From positions 4,553-68,552 of the forward strand of contig CAJUIT010000015.1 in NCBI GenBank assembly GCA_910586565.1: DNA of 64,000 bases, given 5' to 3'. Made by a program: the position numbers and the translations under genes. This DNA is from an uncultured Muribaculaceae bacterium (GTDB lineage: Bacteria; Bacteroidota; Bacteroidia; Bacteroidales; Muribaculaceae). The notes beneath the pieces were generated by a model. That model saw only the letters and a list, made by a program, of their open reading frames with translations, ran no database searches and was not told where the DNA came from. Below, in pieces: positions 52,282-60,418 of this stretch. Within the stretch, counting starts at the first letter, position 1, and every line of letters begins with the position of its first letter.

Positions 52282-52315
52282 TAAACAACGAACCCCACAC
52301 CACTCCCCTTAGCCC

Positions 52316-53146
52316 GTGACTGAATTCTTAGGATATGACTTTTTCATCAACGCCATCATCGGCGTGCTGATAATCTCGGTGGCCGCCGCGATGATAGGCA
52401 CCTACATTGTGGCGCGCCGACTCGTTGCAATCTCCGGGGGCATAACCCACGCATGCTTCGGGGGGTTGGGATTGGGCTACTACCTCGGCATCAACCCCAT
52501 CGCAATGGCCGCCCTCTTCGCCATAGGCTCGTCGCTGGGAGTTGAATGGATGTCGCAGCGCCACAAAGTGCGCGAAGATTCGGCAATCGCCGTGGTGTGG
52601 TCAATCGGCATGGCTGTTGGCGTGCTGTTCGTGTTTCTAACCCCCGGCTATGTGCCCGAACTCAACGCATTTCTGTTCGGCAACATCATCACCATCTCCC
52701 TCACCGACCTTTGGGTGTTCGGAATCTACACCCTGCTGCTCGGGGGCTTCTTCGCCTGGAAATTCAGGCAGATAGTCACATGCGCGTTCGACCGCGACTT
52801 CGCCCGCGTGGCCGGCCTCCCGGTGAGATTCATCACCACCGTTATGACCGTCATGGTGGCCTTGTGCATCGTTCTCACCATCAGGCTGGTGGGAATAATG
52901 CTGCTCATGTCGATGATTTCCTTGCCGCAGATGACGGCCGAAATTTTCTGCAACCGTTTCAAAACCATCATGTGGCTTTCAATCGCCCTGTCGGTTGCAG
53001 GGTGCCTCACCGGGCTGTTCCTGTCGGTCTACATTGATGTTCCATGCTCGGCTCTCATCGTTATTACCCTCGCCGGCGTTTACCTTGGCTGCAGGGTGGT
53101 GAAAGCCGTTCAAAACCGCACCTCACGGAGAGGTGTAGCCGCATGA
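52316..53146 (+). CDS. Metal ABC transporter permease (ZnuB/MntB family)
   Basis: A 276-residue inner-membrane permease with about eight helices, starting at a GTG at 52316 (TEFLGYDFFINAIIGVLI). The family motif region GGITHACFGGLGLGYYLG near residue 40 and the DFARVAGLPV loop mark the ZnuB/MntB/TroC family for zinc, manganese or iron. No ATPase or substrate-binding gene lies beside it here, so the partners are encoded elsewhere. The next gene overlaps its stop by four bases. Confidence 0.88.
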   Translation: MTEFLGYDFFINAIIGVLIISVAAAMIGTYIVARRLVAISGGITHACFGGLGLGYYLGINPIAMAALFAIGSSLGVEWMSQRHKVREDSAIAVVWSIGMAVGVLFVFLTPGYVPELNAFLFGNIITISLTDLWVFGIYTLLLGGFFAWKFRQIVTCAFDRDFARVAGLPVRFITTVMTVMVALCIVLTIRLVGIMLLMSMISLPQMTAEIFCNRFKTIMWLSIALSVAGCLTGLFLSVYIDVPCSALIVITLAGVYLGCRVVKAVQNRTSRRGVAA

Positions 53147-53871
53147 GCCGTGGCGCCGTCATACGCACCGCCGTTATCCTCGCGTTGCTCACGCTAACAG
53201 CGGGGGGAGGTTGGTTTGTCTACAATCGCTACTTCGCCGAGCGCGCCAACCCGTCACCCGAACTCTACCCACTTCGTGGTGTCGACCTCTCGGCCCACAA
53301 CGGCGACATTGATTTCAACCGGCTGCAACGGAGCGGAATCGACTTCGCCTATATAAAAGCAACCGAAGGCACCGACTTCATCGACCGCAACTTCGTGCGA
53401 AATGCGCAAGGGATGCGCCTTGCCGGGATTCCATGCGGTGCCTACCACTTTTTCCGCTTCGACACCGACGGAGAGATGCAGGCGCTCAACTTCATGCGCG
53501 CCCTCCGCAACCGCGAGTTCCAACTCCCTCCCGCCATCGACCTCGAGGAGTGGAGCAATCCCGAAGGGTTCAGCACCTCTCACATCCTGCGCGAATTGCG
53601 CCGCATGCTCGCCATGCTGCGCACCGAAGGTATCACCCCGCTGATTTACACCAACAAGGATGGCTACGACCGTTTTGTGAAACGCTCGTTGGGCGATTAC
53701 CAGCTGTGGATATGCTCCTTCACCGACCCCCCGCTCGACAGCGACACCCCCTGGGAAATGTGGCAGTTCAGCCACCGCGGAAATATCGACGGTGTCGACG
53801 GATTTGTCGACCTCAACACCCTCAGCCCGAACTCCACCATTGCCAATTTGCTCGATAAGCAACAAAAATAA
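53143..53871 (+). CDS. Glycoside hydrolase family 25 lysozyme
   Basis: A 242-residue muramidase starting at the ATG at 53143 that overlaps the permease stop; the longer frame from 53044 lies within that gene. An N-terminal hydrophobic helix (VIRTAVILALLTLTAGGG) acts as a signal anchor. The GH25 domain has RGVDLSAHNGDIDF with the first catalytic-site Asp, FAYIKATEG, GAYHFFRF and the DLE of PAIDLEEW, and ends with MWQFSHRG. It cleaves peptidoglycan between MurNAc and GlcNAc, probably for wall remodelling. Confidence 0.92.
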   Translation: MSRGAVIRTAVILALLTLTAGGGWFVYNRYFAERANPSPELYPLRGVDLSAHNGDIDFNRLQRSGIDFAYIKATEGTDFIDRNFVRNAQGMRLAGIPCGAYHFFRFDTDGEMQALNFMRALRNREFQLPPAIDLEEWSNPEGFSTSHILRELRRMLAMLRTEGITPLIYTNKDGYDRFVKRSLGDYQLWICSFTDPPLDSDTPWEMWQFSHRGNIDGVDGFVDLNTLSPNSTIANLLDKQQK

Positions 53872-53882
53872 CAGCAATTTGA

Positions 53883-53912
53883 TTGTTGGTTTGCGAAAAT
53901 TTTGTAATTTTG
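53883..53912 (+). promoter_or_regulatory. Promoter of gdhA
   Basis: TTG (53883-53885), a 19-base spacer and TAATTTTG (53905-53912) fit the Bacteroidetes consensus. Transcription would start near 53919, leaving a leader of about 85 bases before the ATG at 54006. Confidence 0.6.
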
Positions 53913-54005
53913 CAGCGCAAAACAAACAAGCGGACACAAAGTGCAGAATCACCTCCACTCCTCCGTTGCGCCGCGTGGCCGTTCAATAGGTTAAACAATT
54001 TCTCG

Positions 54006-55352
54006 ATGAACGTTACAGAATTTCTCGACGACCTGCGGGTTCGATTTCCACACGAACCCGAGTATCTGCAGGCAGTGGAAGAAGTAGTTAATTCAATCGC
54101 CGACGTCTACGACAGCTATCCGGCTTTTCAGAACGTCAACCTGCTGGAACGGCTATGCATCCCCGACCGCATCTACACATTCCGCGTTTCGTGGGTCGAC
54201 GACAAAGGGCGCGTGCGCAACAACATGGGCTATCGCGTGCAGCACAACAACGCCATAGGCCCCTACAAAGGTGGCATCCGTTTCCACTCGTCGGTGAACC
54301 TCTCCATCCTCAAATTCCTCGCTTTCGAGCAAACATTCAAAAACTCCCTCACCACCCTCGCTATGGGTGGCGCCAAAGGTGGCAGCGACTTCTCACCCCG
54401 CGGAAAAAGCGACATGGAAATCATGCGCTTCTGCCAGGCATTTGTCAATGAACTCTACCGCCACATCGGCCCTGAAACCGACGTGCCCGCCGGCGACATA
54501 GGCGTGGGTGGACGCGAGGTTGGCTACATGTTCGGCTGGTACAAGAAGATGACCCGCGAATTCACCGGCACCTTCACCGGCAAGGGCCTCGATTTCGGCG
54601 GCTCGCTCATCCGCCCCGAAGCCACCGGCTACGGCAACGTCTACTTCCTCCTCGAAATGCTCGCCACAAAAGGCATCGACATAAAGGGCAAACGTGTTGC
54701 CATCTCAGGCTCAGGCAACGTGGCGCTCTACACCGCCCAGAAACTCCTCTCGCTCGGAGCGAAAGTGATTTCATTCAGCGACAGCGACGGCTCGGTTGTG
54801 ATTCCCGAAGGTGTGACACAGGAGCAGTTCGAAGAAATTTTCGACCTCAAGACCCTCTACCGCGGCCGCATCTCCGAATTTGCCGACAAACACCCCGACA
54901 TCTGCACCTACCACCGCCGCGAACGCCCCTGGAAACATGTGGGCAAATGCGACATCGGCATGCCCTCGGCCACACAGAACGAACTCGACGGCGACGATGC
55001 ACGCGCCCTGCTCGAAGCCGGCTGCTTCGCCGTGAGCGAAGGTGCCAACATGCCCTCCACCCCCGAGGCTATCGCCGAATTCCAGAAAGCCCGCATTCTC
55101 TACGCTCCGGGCAAAGCCGCCAATGCCGGTGGTGTTTCGGTGTCGGGACTTGAGATGGCACAGAATTCACAGATGATGAAATGGACTGCCGAGGAGGTCG
55201 ACAACCGTCTGCGCGGCATCATGAAAGATATTCACACCCAGTGTGTTGAGCACGGCACCGAAACCGACGGCTACGTCAACTACGTGAAAGGAGCCAACAC
55301 CGCAGCCTTCATGAAGGTTGCCCGGGCCATGATGGCCCAGGGTGTTGTCTGA
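54006..55352 (+). CDS. gdhA: Glutamate dehydrogenase, hexameric (NADP-type)
   Basis: GdhA interconverts glutamate and 2-oxoglutarate plus ammonia, the main nitrogen-assimilation route in many Bacteroidales. The 448-residue length matches the small hexameric class. The start is the ATG at 54006 (NVTEFLDDLRVRFPHEPEYL); the upstream in-frame extension contains the promoter. GPYKGGIRFH and AMGGAKGGSDF carry the catalytic lysines, and GSGNVALYTAQKL is the dinucleotide loop. The cofactor preference is inferred from family length rather than tested residues. Confidence 0.96.
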   Translation: MNVTEFLDDLRVRFPHEPEYLQAVEEVVNSIADVYDSYPAFQNVNLLERLCIPDRIYTFRVSWVDDKGRVRNNMGYRVQHNNAIGPYKGGIRFHSSVNLSILKFLAFEQTFKNSLTTLAMGGAKGGSDFSPRGKSDMEIMRFCQAFVNELYRHIGPETDVPAGDIGVGGREVGYMFGWYKKMTREFTGTFTGKGLDFGGSLIRPEATGYGNVYFLLEMLATKGIDIKGKRVAISGSGNVALYTAQKLLSLGAKVISFSDSDGSVVIPEGVTQEQFEEIFDLKTLYRGRISEFADKHPDICTYHRRERPWKHVGKCDIGMPSATQNELDGDDARALLEAGCFAVSEGANMPSTPEAIAEFQKARILYAPGKAANAGGVSVSGLEMAQNSQMMKWTAEEVDNRLRGIMKDIHTQCVEHGTETDGYVNYVKGANTAAFMKVARAMMAQGVV

Positions 55353-55413
55353 TTCCACCGGGCCAACCGCTCATTTCCACACAACCCTCCAACGCTTTCA
55401 AGCACCAATCACC

Positions 55414-55465
55414 GCCGGTGCGCCCACGCTTTTTCAATTTGTTAAAAAGCGACGGGCGCACCGGC
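55414..55465. terminator. Long hairpin after gdhA, terminator-like
   Basis: GCCGGTGCGCCC (55414-55425) pairs perfectly with GGGCGCACCGGC (55454-55465), with an inner CGCTTTTT/AAAAAGCG stem. There is no T-run after it on the plus strand, so it may be an RNA-stability hairpin or a factor-dependent terminator. It lies 61 bases after the gdhA stop. Confidence 0.6.
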
Positions 55466-55518
55466 TGATTCACAATATTATATAAAAAAAGGCGTTATAT
55501 GAGTGGAAAAATACAGGC

Positions 55519-58500
55519 ATGACAAAATTCTACACCACACTATACAATTCAATCCGACACACAAGGGTTCTGGCGCTCATCGTGGCCACCCTTTGTGCAA
55601 GCCTCAGTTGCGTCAACGCACTCGACACCTCTCTCTATGCCGCGAAATCGCGGCTCGCTTCGGGCAACTGGGTGAAAGTTTCGGTCACTTCGGGCGGGAT
55701 GCACTGCATCCCCGAGAGCACCCTGCGCTCGTGGGGATTCTCCGACCCCTCGAAAGTGAAAATCTTCGGCTACGGCGCCAAACGCCTCCCCGATCTGCTG
55801 GGGTCCTCCTACATCGACGACCTCCCGCAAACCGCATCGGAATGGGTCAGCGGCACCGGCCTCTTCTTCTATGCCGAAGGCCCTGTGACATGGACCCGCG
55901 TTGCCGAAGGGTTCTACCGCCCTACTCAGAACCCCTACACGCTCACCGGCTATTACTTCCTGACCGACAGCAGTTCCGACCAGCGGCTCACCCCCGCCGA
56001 GGGCACTCCCAACGAGAACCTCTCCGGCGGCATAAACACATTCTTCGACCGCACCTTCCATGAAGCCGAGCTCGTTTCGCCCGGCGAGGCCGGTTTTCTG
56101 CTTGTAGGTGAGGACTTCAAGTACACCCCCTCGCGCTCGTTCGATTTCAAGCTCACCGACCCCGTTGAGGAGGAACAGGTGAACATGATGGTTTCATTCG
56201 TGGCACGCTCATCGGCCACATCTTCGCTCACCTTCACCGCCAACGGCACCACCCTCCCCGGCACCGTGAGCGACAACATCGCCCTCACCACCGACAAATA
56301 CCGACACGGAGTGGAAGCCGTTACCCGAAAATCGTTCAACGTGAAAGGGAACTCTCTCAAAGTGGGCATCAGCTACAAGTCGTCGGGAACAATCACAAAC
56401 GCCAACCTCAACTACATAGCCCTCTGCTATGCGCGCAAACTGCGCCTCCCGGCCGAAAAACGCCTCACCTTCTATTTTTCCAACTCAAGCGGAGCTCGCA
56501 CAGCCCACCTGTCGGGGGCATCGACACGCACCCGCATCTGGGATGTGACAAATCCCCAGAGCATAACCCGCATCTCCCCCTCGCTTAACGGCTCCGATGC
56601 CCGCTGGAACATCACCTACTTGGGCGGCACCGACCGCACTTTCACCGCATGGGAACCCGCAGGCACATTCCCCGCCCCGGCATTTGTTGAAAATGTGGCG
56701 GCGCAGAACCTCCACGGAAAAGCCACTCCCGAAATGGTGATTTTCACCCCCGCGGCCTGGCGCTCCGAAGCCGAACGGCTTGCCAAATTCCACCGGGAGG
56801 ATCCCGCCGGTAAGCTCAACGTGCTTGTGCTCACCCCCCAGCAGGTCTACAACGAATTTTCAAGCGGCTCACCCGATGCACAGGCATTCCGCAAACTCCT
56901 CAAAATGTTCTACGACCGTGGAAACGCCGGAGAGGGCAACAAGCTTAAATATGCCCTCTTCTTCAGCCGACCCACTTTCGACAACCGCCTTATCACCCAA
57001 AGCGTGAAAGCGCTCGGCTACCCCATGCTTCCCACATGGTGCACGGAAAATGGTCTGAACGACAACGATTCCTACACCTCCGACGATTATTTCTCATTCC
57101 TTGAGGATAATTCGGGCGTAAATATCGGTCGCGACATCCTCTCAATCGCCGTGGGGCGCATCCCCGCCACCTCGGCCAACGATGCTAAAAATGCCGTCGA
57201 CAAAATCATAAGCTACGTGAACCGTGCCCCCAAGGGTAACTGGAAAAACAACTTCCTTATGACAGCCGACGACGGCGACCGTGGCATTTTCCTCACCCAT
57301 GCCGAGGCCATGACAAAGCGCATCACCGAATCGGCCGGCGGCAGTGAGGCATTCTTCAAAAAGGTCTACATCGACGAATTCGACCTCATCGGCGGAATTG
57401 CCGTTGACGGACGCACACGCTTCCGCCGCTATCTCGACGAAGGCGCCATGTGGTGGACATTCATCGGCCACGCCAGCACAACCTCTCTCACCGAGGAAGG
57501 GCTGATGGAGTATTCCGACCTCGGCACCCTCTTCCTGCGCCACTGGCCCGTGTCGTTCGCCGCCACATGCGATTTCATGCGTTGGGATTCACCGCAAACC
57601 TCCGGCGCCGAGCTCCTGTTCAAGAACACCGCCGGCGGCGTTATCGGCGCCATCAGTGCCACACGCCCCGTCTACATCACCAACAACGGCGTGCTTGCCG
57701 AGGCTTTCGGCCGCCAGGTGCTCGCCCGCGACGACAACGGCAACTTCCTCACATTGGGCGAAGTTTACCGCCGGGCGAAAAACAACTATCTCAACGACAA
57801 CGGAAACATCATTTCCGACACCAACAAGCTGCGCTACGTGCTGCTCGGCGACCCCGCCATGCGCATGGCAATCCCCTCCTACAAAGTTGAGCTCACCGAA
57901 ATCGCCGGTCGCCCCGTCACACCCGTCGACGACTCCTCAACCGACCCCGTGCAACTCATGGCCCGCCAGCAAACAACCGTCAAAGGCCGCGTGACCGACG
58001 CTGCCGGCAACCTCCTCCCCGACTTCAAGGGCGTGATTACCGCCACGCTCTACGATGCCGAGTACACCACCGTGTCGCAAGGCCACGACGAAGGCGACAA
58101 AGAGGGGCAGCCCCTACCTTTCGACCAGCAGGGAGGCCGCCTTTTCGTGGGCAACGGCAACATCAAGGGGGGCGAGTTCACCGTCAACGTGGTGATGCCT
58201 GCCGAAGTGGCCGATAATTACCGACCCGCCGCTTTCGACCTCTATGCCTACTCCGACGACGGCCGCGAGGCTGTGGGGGTGTGCCGCGACCTCTACGTCT
58301 ACGGCATCGACCCCGATGCCGAACCCGACACGAAGGCTCCGCGCATCGAGTCGATGTATCTCAACCACCCCTCGTTTGAGAACTGGCAGGAGGTGAACTC
58401 GGCGCCGATGCTTCTCGCAACCGTAACCGACGACCGCGCCATGAACCTCTCCACCGCCGGTGTGGGCCACCAGATGCTCCTCTATCTCGACAGCGGCACG

Positions 58501-59004
58501 AAAACCTACAGCGACGTGGCCGACTACTTCACCCCATTCACCGACGGAACTCCCGGCGGCACAATCGCCTATCCGCTCGAAAACCTCGCCGTAGGCCCAC
58601 ACAACCTGAAACTGCGCGTGTGGGACACCGGCCCCAACTCAACCGAAGCCTCCATCGACTTCACTGTGGCAAAAAACATAACCCCCACACTCTACGACGT
58701 CTACACCGACGTTAACCCCGTGTCGACCGCTGCAAACTTCTATATCTCCCACGACCGCCCCGACCGCAACCTCACCGTCACCATCGAGGTGTTCAACCTC
58801 ATGGGGCGCCCCCTGTGGCAAGCCACACAAACCGGTCGCAGCGACATGTTCACCTCCATGCCGCTCACTTGGGATCTCCTCGACTCGGGTGGCCGAAGAG
58901 TGCCGCGCGGAATCTACCTCTACCGTGCAACTGTCTCCGACGACGACAGCGGGGAGAAAACCGCCACTGCAGCCCGCAAACTCGCCGTGACAGGGGTTCA
59001 GTAA
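55519..59004 (+). CDS. PorU-like C25 family peptidase/sortase (type IX secretion)
   Basis: An 1161-residue exported protein, the size of PorU, the T9SS sortase that removes the C-terminal domain of cargo and attaches A-LPS. A signal peptide (LALIVATLCASLSCVNA) is followed by a conserved N-terminal module (ASGNWVKVSVTSGGMHCI and KIFGYGAKRL). The C25 peptidase core has His651 in FIGHAS and Cys684 in ATCDFMRWD, a plausible catalytic dyad. The end resembles a T9SS C-terminal domain (EVFNLMGRPLW...GIYLYRATV). No close promoter is visible. A second relative lies 1.4 kb downstream. Confidence 0.85.
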   Translation: MTKFYTTLYNSIRHTRVLALIVATLCASLSCVNALDTSLYAAKSRLASGNWVKVSVTSGGMHCIPESTLRSWGFSDPSKVKIFGYGAKRLPDLLGSSYIDDLPQTASEWVSGTGLFFYAEGPVTWTRVAEGFYRPTQNPYTLTGYYFLTDSSSDQRLTPAEGTPNENLSGGINTFFDRTFHEAELVSPGEAGFLLVGEDFKYTPSRSFDFKLTDPVEEEQVNMMVSFVARSSATSSLTFTANGTTLPGTVSDNIALTTDKYRHGVEAVTRKSFNVKGNSLKVGISYKSSGTITNANLNYIALCYARKLRLPAEKRLTFYFSNSSGARTAHLSGASTRTRIWDVTNPQSITRISPSLNGSDARWNITYLGGTDRTFTAWEPAGTFPAPAFVENVAAQNLHGKATPEMVIFTPAAWRSEAERLAKFHREDPAGKLNVLVLTPQQVYNEFSSGSPDAQAFRKLLKMFYDRGNAGEGNKLKYALFFSRPTFDNRLITQSVKALGYPMLPTWCTENGLNDNDSYTSDDYFSFLEDNSGVNIGRDILSIAVGRIPATSANDAKNAVDKIISYVNRAPKGNWKNNFLMTADDGDRGIFLTHAEAMTKRITESAGGSEAFFKKVYIDEFDLIGGIAVDGRTRFRRYLDEGAMWWTFIGHASTTSLTEEGLMEYSDLGTLFLRHWPVSFAATCDFMRWDSPQTSGAELLFKNTAGGVIGAISATRPVYITNNGVLAEAFGRQVLARDDNGNFLTLGEVYRRAKNNYLNDNGNIISDTNKLRYVLLGDPAMRMAIPSYKVELTEIAGRPVTPVDDSSTDPVQLMARQQTTVKGRVTDAAGNLLPDFKGVITATLYDAEYTTVSQGHDEGDKEGQPLPFDQQGGRLFVGNGNIKGGEFTVNVVMPAEVADNYRPAAFDLYAYSDDGREAVGVCRDLYVYGIDPDAEPDTKAPRIESMYLNHPSFENWQEVNSAPMLLATVTDDRAMNLSTAGVGHQMLLYLDSGTKTYSDVADYFTPFTDGTPGGTIAYPLENLAVGPHNLKLRVWDTGPNSTEASIDFTVAKNITPTLYDVYTDVNPVSTAANFYISHDRPDRNLTVTIEVFNLMGRPLWQATQTGRSDMFTSMPLTWDLLDSGGRRVPRGIYLYRATVSDDDSGEKTATAARKLAVTGVQ

Positions 59005-59045
59005 CCTCCGTCACACGCCAATTTCCGTAATTTCGCAGAAGTTAG

Positions 59046-59053
59046 TAAATTTG
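59046..59053 (+). promoter_or_regulatory. -7 promoter box for rex
   Basis: TAAATTTG fits TAnnTTTG, with TTTC 20 bases upstream as a partial -33. Transcription would start near 59060 with a leader of about 50 bases. Confidence 0.5.
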
Positions 59054-59108
59054 CACTCCGAAAACACGAATTAAAACTCTAACACAACAACCAATCATCC
59101 ACCCCGCC

Positions 59109-59747
59109 ATGATGGAAAACCGCGATATGATTCCGGAACCGGCTCTGCGTCGTCTGCCGTGGTATCTCTCCTACGTGACTCTGCTGCACGAACGGGGGGT
59201 GGAATATGTGTCGTCGACCCAGATTTCGCGAGAGCTGAAAGTCGACGCATCGCAAATTGCCAAGGATCTCTCGTTTCTCGACATCAAAGGGAAAACCCGC
59301 ATCGGCTACGAAGTGCCCCTGCTTGAGCACAAGCTCGAGGAGTTTCTCGGCTTCCGGAGGGAACACCGTGCCGTCATCGTAGGCGCCGGTTCGCTCGGAG
59401 GTGCGCTGATGCAGGATTCAGGCCTCACCCGCTACGGGCTCGACATCGTGGCCGGATTCGATGTTGACCCCGCACTGGTGGGCACCACAAAACATGGCCT
59501 ACCTGTGTTCCATGTCGACGAGCTGGCCGAGCGTTGCCACAAGCTTCATGCCGGAATCGGCATCCTGGCCGTGCCTGTCGAGCATGCCCAGGAGGTTGCC
59601 GACAGCCTCATCGCCGCCGGCGTGAGAGCCATCTGGAACTTCACCCCCTACCGCATCTGCGCTCCCGAAGGGGTAGTAATCTCCAACACATCAATCTACG
59701 CCCATCTTGCGGTGATGTACAACCGCATGGGGCAAACATCCGATTAA
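59109..59747 (+). CDS. rex: Redox-sensing transcriptional repressor Rex
   Basis: Rex senses the NADH/NAD+ ratio and represses fermentation and respiration genes when NADH is low. The 212-residue protein has an N-terminal winged helix (LPWYLSYVTLL, SSTQISRELKVDASQIAKDLSFLD) and a Rossmann core with VIVGAGSLGGALM. The C-terminal helix with YNRMGQ swaps between subunits. All family blocks are present and the length is normal. It is flanked by the two PorU-like genes, which is noteworthy, and the FAH-fold gene follows after 16 bases. Confidence 0.93.
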   Translation: MMENRDMIPEPALRRLPWYLSYVTLLHERGVEYVSSTQISRELKVDASQIAKDLSFLDIKGKTRIGYEVPLLEHKLEEFLGFRREHRAVIVGAGSLGGALMQDSGLTRYGLDIVAGFDVDPALVGTTKHGLPVFHVDELAERCHKLHAGIGILAVPVEHAQEVADSLIAAGVRAIWNFTPYRICAPEGVVISNTSIYAHLAVMYNRMGQTSD

Positions 59748-59763
59748 ACCGCCAACTGCCGCT

Positions 59764-60372
59764 GTGAAAATACTTGCTGTTGAACGATACCCTCACCAAT
59801 GGCTGCATGAAGCAACCGCCGCGCTCGGCTCCGACGAAGTGGCCTCCCCCGGTTGCCTCCCCCTCTCGGTGATTGCCGACTCGGCAATCGTGCGCAACGG
59901 CATGCCCATGTTCATCCCCGACTTCGCGAGGGAATGGAGCCTTGCCGCCGTGCCGTTTTTCACAATCGGCCGCCTCGGCAAAAGCATCCCCGTGAGATTC
60001 GCCAACCGCTACATCGAATCGTGCGGCATAGCCCTGCGGCTCACCCCTCCGGGCAACAATCTCCTCCCACCGGCCAACTTCCTTTCGGGGCTTGCAACAG
60101 GTTTCGACGGCGCTCTCGCCCCTGGAAAAACTTTCCCCTATGCCGCCGCGGCCGATATGCACATCTCCACCTCGGCCGGCGAGCAGCTCACCCTCACTCC
60201 CGCCGAGCTCCACATCGAGGAAACCGTGGCTCTCATCAGCCGCTACATGATGCTGAAGATGGGCGACATAATAATTCCATGCGTCACCCCCCTGCGGCTA
60301 CCGGTTGAAACGGGAACCACAGTTACCGTCACCCTCAACACCGATACCGCCATAGAACTCAAACTCCGATAA
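59764..60372 (+). CDS. Degenerate fumarylacetoacetate-hydrolase-fold protein
   Basis: A 202-residue protein starting at a GTG at 59764, 16 bases after rex. GKSIPVRFANRYIESCGIAL aligns by eye with the cofactor-independent part of FAH-family proteins, and ALISRYMMLKMGDIIIP matches the conserved EIIAYVSKFFTLKIGD-type end. The metal ligands appear lost: the expected HYEVELV-type Glu-x-Glu stretch reads WSLAAVPFF, and the downstream Asp block (DFTARD type) reads LRLTPP. It is therefore probably catalytically dead and may have a structural or regulatory role. The family call is from pattern comparison only. Confidence 0.55.
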   Translation: MKILAVERYPHQWLHEATAALGSDEVASPGCLPLSVIADSAIVRNGMPMFIPDFAREWSLAAVPFFTIGRLGKSIPVRFANRYIESCGIALRLTPPGNNLLPPANFLSGLATGFDGALAPGKTFPYAAAADMHISTSAGEQLTLTPAELHIEETVALISRYMMLKMGDIIIPCVTPLRLPVETGTTVTVTLNTDTAIELKLR

Positions 60373-60418
60373 CCCGCCATCTCTCTCACCCGCTCTCACT
60401 TCCACACACACCAACACC

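Noticed and set aside
55500..56063. Plus-strand ORF of 186 codons overlapping the start of the PorU-like gene
   Set aside because: Arg/His/Pro-rich shadow frame of the true gene, which has a signal peptide and family motifs.
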